Assembly (NCBI GenBank): GCA_019637075.1
Contig: JAHBWI010000002.1
Coordinates: forward strand, 682,001 to 746,000
DNA length: 64,000 nucleotides
Reading direction: 5' to 3'
Source: Nitrospiraceae bacterium
GTDB lineage: Bacteria; Nitrospirota; Nitrospiria; Nitrospirales; Nitrospiraceae
In this document: piece by piece, positions 53,330 through 61,679 of the stretch
Layout of the letters: each line of letters opens with the position of its first letter
How positions within the stretch are numbered: the stretch's first letter is position 1
The notes under the pieces: model-generated
The model's database searches: none
Seen by the model: the letters and a program-made list of their open reading frames with translations, nothing else
What the model was told of the DNA's origin: nothing
Position numbers and translations under genes: made by a program

Positions 53330-55336
53330 TCAGGGCTGAACGCTCATCGCGTTCGACTCCCGTTCCAACTTCATCACCCGATAGACGAATACGTCTTCCA
53401 AGCTCAACGGGCGCTTGCTGAGGGCTCGCACTTGAATTCCGTCGCCGGCGAGCGCCGTACGCGCCAGCCCCTCATCCCGGGCCGGATCGAGCGACAGCAC
53501 GTGCACCTTTGTCCCGAAGAGCGCGGCGCCTCGAAAACCGGCTTGAACCAGCAATTGCAGCGCGTGAGCCGGCCGGTCACTCGCCACTTCCAGGAGACAA
53601 CCGGCTTCGGTCTCAACCTGTTGCTTCATAGCCAGCGGCGAGCCTTCCGCCACGATCTTGCCCGCATACATCAGGGCGAGCCGATCGCAGTGCTCCGCTT
53701 CGCTCATGTAGTGCGTGGTAATCAGGATCGCGACTCTTTCTTGGCGAGCCAAATGGGAGAGCATGTCCCAGAACTGCCGCCGTCCGATCGGATCCACGCC
53801 GGAGGTAGGTTCGTCCAGAAACAGCACCCGAGGCCGATGCACCAACGCACAACCCAGGGCGAGTCGTTGGCGAACACCCATCGGCAGGCGCCCGGTCAGG
53901 CTGCTCTCGTAGCCGGCCAGACCCGCCATGGCTACGATCCAGGCGAGCCGCTCCTTCGTCTCGCGCCGGTCCAGCCCGTAGATGCCCGCGAACAGGCCGA
54001 TATTTTCTTCTACCGTCAAGTCGAGATAGAGCGAGAACGCCTGCGACATGTAGCCGATTCGTTCCTTGATCACGCCACCGGCCGTCTTCATATCCGCTCC
54101 CGCAACCCGCCCCTCTCCTCCGGTGGGCGGCAAGATGCCGTTCAGCATTTTGATGACCGTCGTCTTGCCCGCGCCGTTGGCCCCCAATAACCCGAAAATC
54201 TCACCTTGCTTGACCTGAAAGCTCACGCGGTCGACGGCCCGAAAGGAGTTGAAGTCGCGCACCAGTTGATGTGCCTCGATCGCAAGTCCGTGATTGTCTG
54301 CCCCTGCCGCCGATGGCGTCGCAGGAATACGTTGCCGCTGCTCGGCCTGCCGCAACAGGAGCGAGACAAACACATCCTCCAAGTCCGGATCGTCACACTC
54401 CATCCGCTCAGGCGTGATGTCGCGGAGCGCCGCGGTCAGCTCGCGCAAGGCGGCGGCCGGATCTGTTTCACCCGTGAAGACATGCAGCCTGGGCCCCAAC
54501 GTCTCAACCTGCGCATACGTCGTTCGCAGCCGAGCAAGAGCTTCCAATTGCGGAGTCGCCTCGAACGTCAGCATCAACCCCGGGATGAGTGATTGAACCT
54601 CCGCCGGCGTCCCCGACACCAATTCCCTTCCGTCGGAGAGGAACGACAGGTGATGGAACCGCGCCGCCTCATCCATGTAGGCCGTTGAAACCAGCGCCGT
54701 CATCCCCTTCTCCTGCAGCAACTCGGTCAAGATGGCCCAGAATTCTCGGCGCGACACAGGATCAACCCCCGTGGTCGGCTCATCGAGGATCGCCAGCTCC
54801 GGTTCATGAATGAGGGTGCAGATCAGCCCGAGCTTTTGCCTCATACCGCCGGACAGGTGCTTCATAGGCCGGCTGCGGAAGCGATCCAACCGCGTCATGG
54901 CAAGGAGCCTGGCTTTCCGCTCCGCCAACTGCTGAGCCGACACGAGTCTCAATTGCGCAAAGAAGTCGATGTTCTCTTCGACCGACAGGTCCGGGTACAG
55001 ATTCAAGCCCAGGCCCTGCGGCAGAAACCCGATCCTCGGCTTCACCTCCTCCGCCGCCCGCTCGGAATCTATGAGATGCCCGAACACTTCGACCGTCCCC
55101 GCGTCATACGTCAATACACCGGCGATGGCTTTCATGAGGCTGCTCTTTCCCGCCCCATCCGGCCCGATGACGCCATACATTTCGCCGCGCCGGGCCACGA
55201 GATCCACGCCGCTCACCGCAGCCTGCTTTCTGTACCGCTTCACCAATTGCGACACCCGCACCACGATGTCTTGCGAAGCGGAAAGGCTCTGTCCGCCGCT
55301 AGACTGATCCTCGCTCAGGCCCCTGTTCCCATTCAT
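53330..55336 (-). CDS. Double ABC ATPase (YbhF-like)
   Basis: A 668-residue protein with two complete ATPase domains. Domain 1: Walker A GPDGAGKSSLMKAI (about 60-73), signature HLSGGMRQKLGLI, Walker B AILDEPTTGVDP. Domain 2: Walker A GANGAGKTTVIKML, signature (degenerate) LPMGVRQRLALG, Walker B VLFLDEPTSGVDP. Start ATG at 55336 leaves a 61-bp gap; a longer frame would overlap the HlyD gene. Fused-dimer ATPase for the two ABC-2 permeases. Confidence 0.92.
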   Translation of the reverse strand: MNGNRGLSEDQSSGGQSLSASQDIVVRVSQLVKRYRKQAAVSGVDLVARRGEMYGVIGPDGAGKSSLMKAIAGVLTYDAGTVEVFGHLIDSERAAEEVKPRIGFLPQGLGLNLYPDLSVEENIDFFAQLRLVSAQQLAERKARLLAMTRLDRFRSRPMKHLSGGMRQKLGLICTLIHEPELAILDEPTTGVDPVSRREFWAILTELLQEKGMTALVSTAYMDEAARFHHLSFLSDGRELVSGTPAEVQSLIPGLMLTFEATPQLEALARLRTTYAQVETLGPRLHVFTGETDPAAALRELTAALRDITPERMECDDPDLEDVFVSLLLRQAEQRQRIPATPSAAGADNHGLAIEAHQLVRDFNSFRAVDRVSFQVKQGEIFGLLGANGAGKTTVIKMLNGILPPTGGEGRVAGADMKTAGGVIKERIGYMSQAFSLYLDLTVEENIGLFAGIYGLDRRETKERLAWIVAMAGLAGYESSLTGRLPMGVRQRLALGCALVHRPRVLFLDEPTSGVDPIGRRQFWDMLSHLARQERVAILITTHYMSEAEHCDRLALMYAGKIVAEGSPLAMKQQVETEAGCLLEVASDRPAHALQLLVQAGFRGAALFGTKVHVLSLDPARDEGLARTALAGDGIQVRALSKRPLSLEDVFVYRVMKLERESNAMSVQP

Positions 55337-55397
55337 GTCGCAGATCCCGTTGACTTCGAGTCCAAGTTGTTCTGTCCGCCGCCTCGCATCCAACGTC

Positions 55398-56516
55398 CTA
55401 AGCCTTCGGCTTGACCCAGGCCACATCCTCGCGCCAGCGGATCACGGCATCCGCAGGGAGACCGGGCGTCAGGCGGTGGTCTGGATTGCCCTGCAGGTAC
55501 AGCTTCACGGCGTAGATCAATTTCACCCGCTCGTCCGGCGTCTGGACTTCCTTCGGGGTAAACTCGGCCTTGGAGGCAATGTAGCGGACGGCGGCGTCGA
55601 ATGCCTGATCGGGATAGGCGTCGATATACAACTTGGCAGGCAGACCCAGCCGCAATTTCCCAATCTGCACTTCCGGCACGTAGACTTGGAGGTACAGCCG
55701 GTCCAGATCGACCAGCTCCAGCAAGGGCGCACCGGCCGACACGATCTCTCCCCGATTGACCATCCGCGTCGTGATAGTCCCGCTCGTCGGGGCGCGGATC
55801 GTGAGATCAGCCATGACACTGTCGACTTCGGCCAGCGCTGCGTCCGCCTGATCCCGCTGGTGCTCCAGCGCCGCGACCTCCGCCTCCTTCGCCCTGACCT
55901 TCTTCCATCCCAGCTCGGCTTGGGCCGCCTGTTTCTGAGCCTGCTCCAAGCCGGACCGTGCCGCCGTAATCTCCCGCTGTGAGACCTGCCACTTCAGATC
56001 TGCCTGGTCCCGTTGCTGCCGCGACGCCTGATCCTTCTCGGCCAAATCCCGAAACCGCTGCGCATCGCTGCGCGCCTCCCGCTCCACTGCCAACGCCCGA
56101 TCCACCATGGCCTTGGCTTTCACCACCTGCGCATCCGCCGCTTCGATCCCCAAGGGCACGTCGAGATTCAGCACGGACAATTCCGTATGCGCCGCCTGCA
56201 CCTTGGCCTCGAGCGACGCGAAGGCTTGCGTGGCCTGCTCGACCCTTGCACGCGCCTGGACGTCGTCGAGACGAATCAGGATCTGTCCCGCCTCGACGCT
56301 ATCACCTTCCCGCACCAACAATTCTTCAATGCGGCCGGGGAACTTACCGGCCACCGTGACATGATCGCCTTCGATTCGACCGTTCGCTTGGATCAAGCCG
56401 TCGGGCAACCCGCGGTTCAGAGCGAAACGTGACAATCCGGCGGCCGCGCCGACGAGCAGCGCCACGAGAGCGACCACCCAAACCAGCCACCGCGATCCCA
56501 TCCTATTCGCCAACAC
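55398..56516 (-). CDS. HlyD-family membrane fusion protein (YbhG-like)
   Basis: A 372-residue periplasmic adaptor. One N-terminal membrane helix (LVWVVALVALLVGAAAG), two half-lipoyl motifs (GRIEGDHVTVAGKFPGRIEELLVREGD and RAPTSGTITTRMVNRGEIVSAG), and a long coiled-coil between (about 80-230). Connects the ABC exporter to the TolC-like channel encoded upstream. The start is GTG at 56516 (GGAG 9 nt upstream) or ATG at 56501. Confidence 0.92.
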   Translation of the reverse strand: MLANRMGSRWLVWVVALVALLVGAAAGLSRFALNRGLPDGLIQANGRIEGDHVTVAGKFPGRIEELLVREGDSVEAGQILIRLDDVQARARVEQATQAFASLEAKVQAAHTELSVLNLDVPLGIEAADAQVVKAKAMVDRALAVEREARSDAQRFRDLAEKDQASRQQRDQADLKWQVSQREITAARSGLEQAQKQAAQAELGWKKVRAKEAEVAALEHQRDQADAALAEVDSVMADLTIRAPTSGTITTRMVNRGEIVSAGAPLLELVDLDRLYLQVYVPEVQIGKLRLGLPAKLYIDAYPDQAFDAAVRYIASKAEFTPKEVQTPDERVKLIYAVKLYLQGNPDHRLTPGLPADAVIRWREDVAWVKPKA

Positions 56517-56587
56517 AGAAACACTCCAGCATTCGGCCCCTGCCCCTATCTCGTCTTTGGTATCTCCTATCTCGTCTGGACGCGCCC

Positions 56588-56603
56588 GCTACGCTTCACG
56601 AGG
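56588..56603 (-). repeat. Partial family A repeat before the HlyD gene
   Basis: On the minus strand CCTCGTGAAGCGTAGC. It lies in the 97-bp gap between TolC and HlyD, together with two TATCTCGTCT strings near 56548 and 56567. Confidence 0.5.
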
Positions 56604-56613
56604 GACGTCTCTG

Positions 56614-57969
56614 CTAGAACAACTTTTCCAATTCCCCCTTGGCCCGTGCGAGGTTGATACGCGAAGCGTTGAATCGGAACAGGGCTTCGATCACATTGTC
56701 CCTGGCCCGTGCCACCGAGGTCTGCGCGTTCGTGACTTCGATATTCGTCGCCAGTCCCGCCGCGAAACGGTCGCGGGCAAAGGTCAATTCTTTCAGCGCA
56801 AGTTCCAGCCCCTTCTGCGCCACGGCGACCTGCTGCGTCGAGGATTCCAAGGTCAAGAGCGCGTTCCGCACTTCTAGCGACACTTGATCGGACACATCCT
56901 TCATGCGAATCGCTTCCTGGCGCACGCGGCTGCGGTTTTCGGAGATGCGCCCTTCCCGTTGCCCTCCGTCGAAAATCGGCACCGAGAGCGTCAGCCCCAG
57001 CGACCGCGTCGCCAACGCCTCGTCCGGTTTTACGCCGATCCATCCATAGTCGCCGCTGAGAGACAGCGCCGGGAGCCGTTCGCTGGTCACGGAGCTTAGC
57101 GAGAGTGAGGCAAGCCGCTGCCGGTTGGCCTGGGCCTTGAGTTCGGTGCGATTCTCCTGCGCAACCGCCAAGGCCTGGTCCGGTTTCTCATGCGCGATCT
57201 GGACGAAGGTCAGGGCATCGGTGAGGCTCAGGCGAACATCGAAGTCGATGCCCAGCGCACGGATGAGATTCAGCCGAGCGCTCTCCTGGTCGTTTTGCGC
57301 AACCAGGTGCCGCTGCCGATTGTTCTCCAACTGTACTTCCTCCCTGGTCACGTCGAGACCCGTGGCCACACCGGCCGATCTTCGGTCTTGCGCCAGTTTG
57401 AGCAGTTGCTGGCTGAGGTCGATGTCGGCCTGCCGCGCCTTGACCGCTTCGTCTGCCCGCAACGCTTCCATGTAAAGCAGGCCCACCGTGGCCATCACGT
57501 CGCGCTTTGCCACCTCCGCCTCGAGTTCCGCGACGTCGATTCCGGTCTTGGCCGCCCGCCATCGCTGGATCAAACTGAGACTGAAAATGTTCTGCACGAG
57601 CGTGGCCCGCGCATCGTAGACCTCGAACGGATCGGTCACCGGCCTGGTCAGCCCGAGACCGGCTAGCCGATCGGTGGGCAAACCAAAGGCCGCCAAGTTG
57701 ACGGTCTGACTTCGGCCGTTCAGAAACCCGGACACGTTCGGTAACATCGCGCCGAGGCTGGTGTTGGCCGCGGACTGCGCGGCAGCGATCCGCTCCCGCA
57801 GCAAGCGCACATTCACATTGTTGTCGATTGCGGCTTGGAGAGCGTCGTGCAAACTGAGCCGAAGTTCCGGTACGGCAGGGGATGCGGTCTCCGCCCATAC
57901 GGGCGTCCCCGCAGGTACCAAGAGTCCGATGAGCAGCATGAGCGGGAACAAGCGAGTGGAAGTGGTCAC
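56614..57969 (-). CDS. TolC-family outer-membrane efflux protein
   Basis: A 451-residue protein. The signal peptide (MLLIGLLVPAGTPVWA) and two repeats of the OEP coiled-coil domain (LSLHDALQAAIDNNVNVRLLRERI and later VALEVRNALLTLESSTQQVAVAQKGLELAL) are clear. The start is GTG at 57969, preceded by GGGAGGATCGC. Forms the outer channel for the HlyD/ABC exporter. First gene of a very long downstream array. Confidence 0.9.
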   Translation of the reverse strand: MTTSTRLFPLMLLIGLLVPAGTPVWAETASPAVPELRLSLHDALQAAIDNNVNVRLLRERIAAAQSAANTSLGAMLPNVSGFLNGRSQTVNLAAFGLPTDRLAGLGLTRPVTDPFEVYDARATLVQNIFSLSLIQRWRAAKTGIDVAELEAEVAKRDVMATVGLLYMEALRADEAVKARQADIDLSQQLLKLAQDRRSAGVATGLDVTREEVQLENNRQRHLVAQNDQESARLNLIRALGIDFDVRLSLTDALTFVQIAHEKPDQALAVAQENRTELKAQANRQRLASLSLSSVTSERLPALSLSGDYGWIGVKPDEALATRSLGLTLSVPIFDGGQREGRISENRSRVRQEAIRMKDVSDQVSLEVRNALLTLESSTQQVAVAQKGLELALKELTFARDRFAAGLATNIEVTNAQTSVARARDNVIEALFRFNASRINLARAKGELEKLF

Positions 57970-58335
57970 GCGATCCTCCCTGCAGGACACCAGCCTATGC
58001 CGGAAGGCGAGCGAATAGCCTCGTCCTAGCCCCTTAGACTGCAAGGATGACGCCCCCGCCCGGTGGTATCGCAAAGGTTTCAAACCCTGCGAAGGACGCA
58101 ATCCAGAGAGAGGCCGTGAGCGCACGAGGGTGATCGGGGGGAGGACTGCTACAGCGGACTTCTCGGGATCTGTGGCAGAAGGCCACACATCGAAAGCTCG
58201 ATCTTTCCCCCCAGATCATGCCTTGCCAATCCAGCGCGCCTCCGTCTCGACTCACTCCACTCCGAATCGCGCGGGCGATTTCTCGGTCGGTCCATGCTCC
58301 GATGCCGGCATGGGTGCGATGTCGGAGCCACAATC
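57970..58335. other. Intergenic region upstream of the TolC gene
   Basis: 366 bp. It contains a relic of a cytochrome c domain (separate entry), an inverted repeat TGTGGC...GCCACA (58171-58187) and AATCGC...GCGATT (58265-58280). A minus-strand GG-N10-GC site (58040-58055, GGGCGTCATCCTTGCA) is a weak sigma-54-like candidate; I do not call it. No terminator with a T-run is seen after the STAS gene. Confidence 0.4.
58211..58312 (-). pseudogene. Relic of a cytochrome c domain
   Basis: The minus-strand frame reads GIGAWTDREIARAIRSGVSR then DGGALDWQGMIW. This is the signature of a c-type cytochrome module (GIGxWTDxEIxRAIxxGVxxDGRALxWQGMIWD). The frame has neither a haem CxxCH nor a start, and upstream it runs into the STAS gene, so it is a decayed piece rather than a gene. 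Confidence 0.5.
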
Positions 58336-58626
58336 CTACTCCTCTGGACCGACGCCCGGAGATCCCATGATCTCCTGCACCACTGTCTTGATATAACAAC
58401 CGGTCGCCTGAAGATCGGCGCCCTTCCCGTACATGGCGACCAACAGCGACCGGCCTTCGGTATCAATATGGGATACCCCCGTGAGATCCACGATGAGTCG
58501 AACGCGCCGCTCTCGATCAAGCTGACGCCAAGTTCGGCGCGCTTCCTCCACCCACGCGCTGGTAAGGCTGCCTTCCAACACCATTCTTGCCCACTGCCCG
58601 TTCTTCTGTACGGTGATCTTGAGCAT
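58336..58626 (-). CDS. STAS-domain protein (anti-sigma factor antagonist-like)
   Basis: A 96-residue STAS protein (MLKITVQKNGQWARMVLEG...). The conserved loop Asp/Ser region is VDLTGVSHIDTEGRSLLVAMY, with Thr/Ser near the canonical phosphorylation site shifted (DTEG). ATG at 58626 follows GACGAGG. No anti-sigma kinase is next to it. The predicted role in signalling is uncertain. Confidence 0.8.
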   Translation of the reverse strand: MLKITVQKNGQWARMVLEGSLTSAWVEEARRTWRQLDRERRVRLIVDLTGVSHIDTEGRSLLVAMYGKGADLQATGCYIKTVVQEIMGSPGVGPEE

Positions 58627-58639
58627 GACGATGTCCTCG

Positions 58640-59077
58640 TCAGTAGTCTCCATACCGGTCCATCCACTTGCGGATGTGCTCGACCGCTTCGGCTTTCTGT
58701 TCCGGTCGCAAACTGGCATGCCATTCGGCGACCTTGGGCAACACGCGCTGCGTCATGCGCGTTTGTACTGCCTGGTGCCGCTCAAGCAATTGCACCAACT
58801 TTGCCTCATCCAGTCGTTCGCCTTGCACCTGAGCAAGCACTTCCTCCATGATCGCCCGATGTTCCTTCTGCGACTCGGCTCGCGCAGCCAACACTTCGTC
58901 CTTGACGACCCCGAGCTTCGCCTTCTGCTGGCCGTCCAAATCCAAATGTTTGGCGATCTTGCTCGTCATCCAGTCAGCTCGTTCCGCCGGAGTATGGTGT
59001 CGATGGCACGCGGACGCCCCAAGCAAGCCCGCCACAAGTGCGATGGCAACCCCGACTCTGATGATCTTCGTCTTCAT
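58640..59077 (-). CDS. Spy/CpxP-like periplasmic protein
   Basis: A 145-residue protein with signal peptide and lipobox-like GLLGASACHRHH (Cys about 24). The mature region is helical with HLDLDGQQKAKLGVVKDEVLAAR and HASLRPEQKAEAVEHIRKWMD, the two LTxxQ-like motifs in degenerate form. ATG at 59077 with AAAGGAGG. Spy-family proteins are periplasmic chaperones or metal sensors. It is 13 bp upstream of the STAS gene. Confidence 0.83.
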   Translation of the reverse strand: MKTKIIRVGVAIALVAGLLGASACHRHHTPAERADWMTSKIAKHLDLDGQQKAKLGVVKDEVLAARAESQKEHRAIMEEVLAQVQGERLDEAKLVQLLERHQAVQTRMTQRVLPKVAEWHASLRPEQKAEAVEHIRKWMDRYGDY

Positions 59078-59107
59078 GGCAACCTCCTTTTCCCCAATCA
59101 TCGTGTC

Positions 59108-59173
59108 TCATTCATGCAGGTGCGGTTTCTCCGCGCGACGTTCACTTTGGCCCTTTCTTAAGACTCGTTTCAT
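59108..59173 (-). CDS. Leader-like 21-aa ORF upstream of the Spy-like gene
   Basis: ATG at 59173, preceded by CGGAGG with 5 nt spacing, and TGA at 59108: a 21-residue basic peptide beginning MKRVLRKGQSERRAEK. It ends 31 nt before the Spy-like ATG. The good ribosome-binding site argues that it is translated; role as a leader or small protein is inference. Confidence 0.45.
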   Translation of the reverse strand: MKRVLRKGQSERRAEKPHLHE

Positions 59174-59460
59174 CGTAACCTCCGTGATGGGCAATCGGGA
59201 CTGCCGCCACCCAAACCACCTCGTCACGGCAACCGCATCTCCGCCCGACATACGCGCAGGCTCGATGCTCAAAATCGACGTAATGGCGTGCCGGGCCAGG
59301 GCGGTTAACATCATGCAGCTTGCTGACCTACCCACAGCAGGGACCGTTCCAGGTTCGAGTTCCCTGGACAAGAACGTTCAACCCATTGAGTTCAAAGGCA
59401 AGTGATCGGAGAACTTGGATTGCAGGGAGTGATGGAGCTGCAGAGATGACGAAAGAACAA
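59174..59460. other. Long 5' region before the Spy-like unit
   Basis: About 290 bp without a gene. A stem CCAGG...CCTGG (59346-59364) is present. A minus-strand GG-N10-GC site near 59315-59328 (aGGTCAGCAAGCTGCA) is only a weak sigma-54 match. Longer frames here are shadows. Confidence 0.35.
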
Positions 59461-59487
59461 TGTCGATATCTCGACAGATGTCGAGAT
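59461..59487. promoter_or_regulatory. Nested palindromes beside the sigma-54 activator gene
   Basis: TGTCGA-TATC-TCGACA (59461-59476) overlaps an 18-bp palindrome TCTCGACA-GA-TGTCGAGA (59469-59486). They sit just beyond the activator stop (59493) and about 135-160 nt upstream of the weak sigma-54-like site near 59315. This is the distance expected of an enhancer for a sigma-54 activator. Binding is untested. Confidence 0.4.
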
Positions 59488-59492
59488 TATCG

Positions 59493-61676
59493 TCACCCGA
59501 GAGGGCGAGAAATGCCGAGCTTCTTCATCTTCGAAAGAAGCGTGGTGCGTTTGAGGCCTAGTTTTGCGGCTGCCCCGTCCGATCCGGCGACGACCCACTT
59601 TGATTCGCGGAGGATGCCGAGGATGTGTTCACGCTCAGTCTCGTGAAGTGTCGCGGTCGGAGCCGTCTTCGAACTCACCTCAATCTGAAGTTCACCGAGC
59701 TGGACCTGTAGTTCTGTGCCTTTCGTGAGGATCACGGAACGTTCGACCAGATTTTCCAACTCACGGATGTTGCCCGGCCACGCGTAGCGCGAAAGAGCCT
59801 CGAGCGTTTTGAGAGGAACCGTATGAATCCGTTTCTTCATACGCCCGGCATACTGCTGCGTGAAATAGCGCACCAAACTGGGAATGTCTTCGCGTCGCTC
59901 TCGAAGGGGCGGCATGGTCACCGGAAAGACATTCAGTCGGTAGTACAAGTCGCTTCGAAACTCCTTCGCATCCACCAGGCTCTTGAGGTCCTGGTTTGTC
60001 GCGGCGATCAAGCGGACGTCGACCCGAATAGTTCTCGTGCTGCCCAGACGCTCGAATTCCTGCTCCTGTAACACTCGCAGCAGCTTGGATTGTAACTCCA
60101 GCGGAATTTCGCCGACTTCATCCAGAAAAATGGTTCCCTTGTCCGCCAGTTCAAATCGGCCGACCTTCCGGCTGATGGCCCCGGTGAACGCACCCCGTTC
60201 GTGACCGAAGAGCTCGCTTTCCAGCAAGCCGCTGGGAATGGCCGCGCAATTGAGTTTAACGAACGTGCGTTCCTTGCGTCCGCTGAGCCGATGAATCGCT
60301 CTGGCGATCAGCTCCTTGCCGGTCCCTGTCTCCCCCTGAATCAGGACGGTCGCATCGGTCGGAGCCACGACCTCAACTTGTTTGAGCAGCTGTTTCAAGG
60401 CCTTGCTGTCGCCGATGATGTTCTCGAATCCCTGCTCGGTACGCAGCTCTTCCTCGAGATACAGCTTCTCTTCCGCCAACTTATTTTTCAGTTCCGTGAT
60501 TTCCTGATAGGCCAGGGCGTTGGCTACGGCCAAGGCGATCTGCCCGGCGACCTCCATGAGAAACTCGATGGACGACTCGGGAAATGCCTCTTCCTGGCGA
60601 GACGCGAAGGTGAGACAGCCGATGGCTCGATCGTCCGACAGAAGGGGCAGCGCGCACATCGACTTGAATTCTTTGTCCAGCAACATCCGGATGACGTGAT
60701 GACCAAAACGTTCCAGTTCCTTGAGGTGATTGATCGCCACGGGCCGCTTTGTGCTCACAGCGATAGTCGCGGGCGAGTCCACGGCATCCGCGACAAACCC
60801 CTCAAACAACCACCCAGGATTGTCCTGAAAATCCAACGCACGAAGACGAAACTGTTGGCGAGTCTCATCGTACAAAACCAAGCAGGTGTATTCTTGAGGC
60901 ACCAGTTCTCGAACAGTCGCACTCACAGCATGAAACACCTCGCGCAGGTCCAACTTCGAGACCATGGCGTTGGTGATGCGCAGGAGGAGACGGAACCGAT
61001 CCCTCTGTCGCTCTGCCTCTTGTTTCGAGAGAGACGCAGCCTCGCGGTTCAGCGCATTCTCCACGGCCACGGCCACTTGCTTCCCCACTTGCATCAGAAA
61101 TGTCGAATCGCACTCCTCGAAGGCCCGCTTGCGCAGGCTGCCGAACCCCAGGACCCCCAACCGGCGCGCCGCGGTGGTCAAGGGGACGTAGCAAAACGAC
61201 TGGATGCCGTCTTCCCGCATCATCCTGATGACATTGGGCCAACGCAATTCCTGCGACAAATCCGGGACGAGCAATGGCCGTTGCGTTTGCCAGACGAGTC
61301 CCGCCGGCAGCTCGTCCGGGGCCAAGACGTGGCCCCCGATCACGTCGGCCTGCACATTGGCTTGCAAGGTATGTAGACGCATGGCGTGGCGCTCGGCATC
61401 GTACAGAGATAGAGCCAGGAAATCGGTGACGATGACCTTCGGCAAACAGGAAGCAAGGTGCCTGATAAGCGTCGAGAGATCGGAATGGCTCGCAATCGCT
61501 TCCGCGACATCAAGCAAAGCTACATACTTGGCATGTTCATGAGAAGACATGGATAACCGTGAATGCGGTTGAGCGATTGTGACGATAGAAGAACGACCCG
61601 GGGCGTCCAACTGTGCTGAGACTATGTGTCCGCTTGCGGCTGCGACAGGTTCAATAACCGCATCGATGAGATACAC
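59493..61676 (-). CDS. Sigma-54-dependent transcriptional activator with GAF domains (FhlA-like)
   Basis: A 727-residue regulator. Two GAF domains (about 45-215 and 235-390), then an AAA+ domain with Walker A GETGTGKELIARAI, the sigma-54 contact GAFTGA in GHERGAFTGAISRK, Walker B GTIFLDEVGEIP, and a C-terminal Fis-type helix-turn-helix ending GAAAKLGLKRTTLLSKMKKLG. The architecture matches FhlA. The GTG start lies 3 nt after the RND stop (TGA-ggc-GTG), so translation is likely coupled; a later ATG at 61550 is possible. The signal sensed by the GAF domains is unknown. Confidence 0.93.
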   Translation of the reverse strand: MYLIDAVIEPVAAASGHIVSAQLDAPGRSSIVTIAQPHSRLSMSSHEHAKYVALLDVAEAIASHSDLSTLIRHLASCLPKVIVTDFLALSLYDAERHAMRLHTLQANVQADVIGGHVLAPDELPAGLVWQTQRPLLVPDLSQELRWPNVIRMMREDGIQSFCYVPLTTAARRLGVLGFGSLRKRAFEECDSTFLMQVGKQVAVAVENALNREAASLSKQEAERQRDRFRLLLRITNAMVSKLDLREVFHAVSATVRELVPQEYTCLVLYDETRQQFRLRALDFQDNPGWLFEGFVADAVDSPATIAVSTKRPVAINHLKELERFGHHVIRMLLDKEFKSMCALPLLSDDRAIGCLTFASRQEEAFPESSIEFLMEVAGQIALAVANALAYQEITELKNKLAEEKLYLEEELRTEQGFENIIGDSKALKQLLKQVEVVAPTDATVLIQGETGTGKELIARAIHRLSGRKERTFVKLNCAAIPSGLLESELFGHERGAFTGAISRKVGRFELADKGTIFLDEVGEIPLELQSKLLRVLQEQEFERLGSTRTIRVDVRLIAATNQDLKSLVDAKEFRSDLYYRLNVFPVTMPPLRERREDIPSLVRYFTQQYAGRMKKRIHTVPLKTLEALSRYAWPGNIRELENLVERSVILTKGTELQVQLGELQIEVSSKTAPTATLHETEREHILGILRESKWVVAGSDGAAAKLGLKRTTLLSKMKKLGISRPLG

Positions 61677-61679
61677 GCC

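Noticed and set aside
59346-59364. Possible tRNA T-arm (ggttcgagttcc)
   Set aside because: The arm pairs with a 9-nt loop, and no acceptor or anticodon stem can be built around it.
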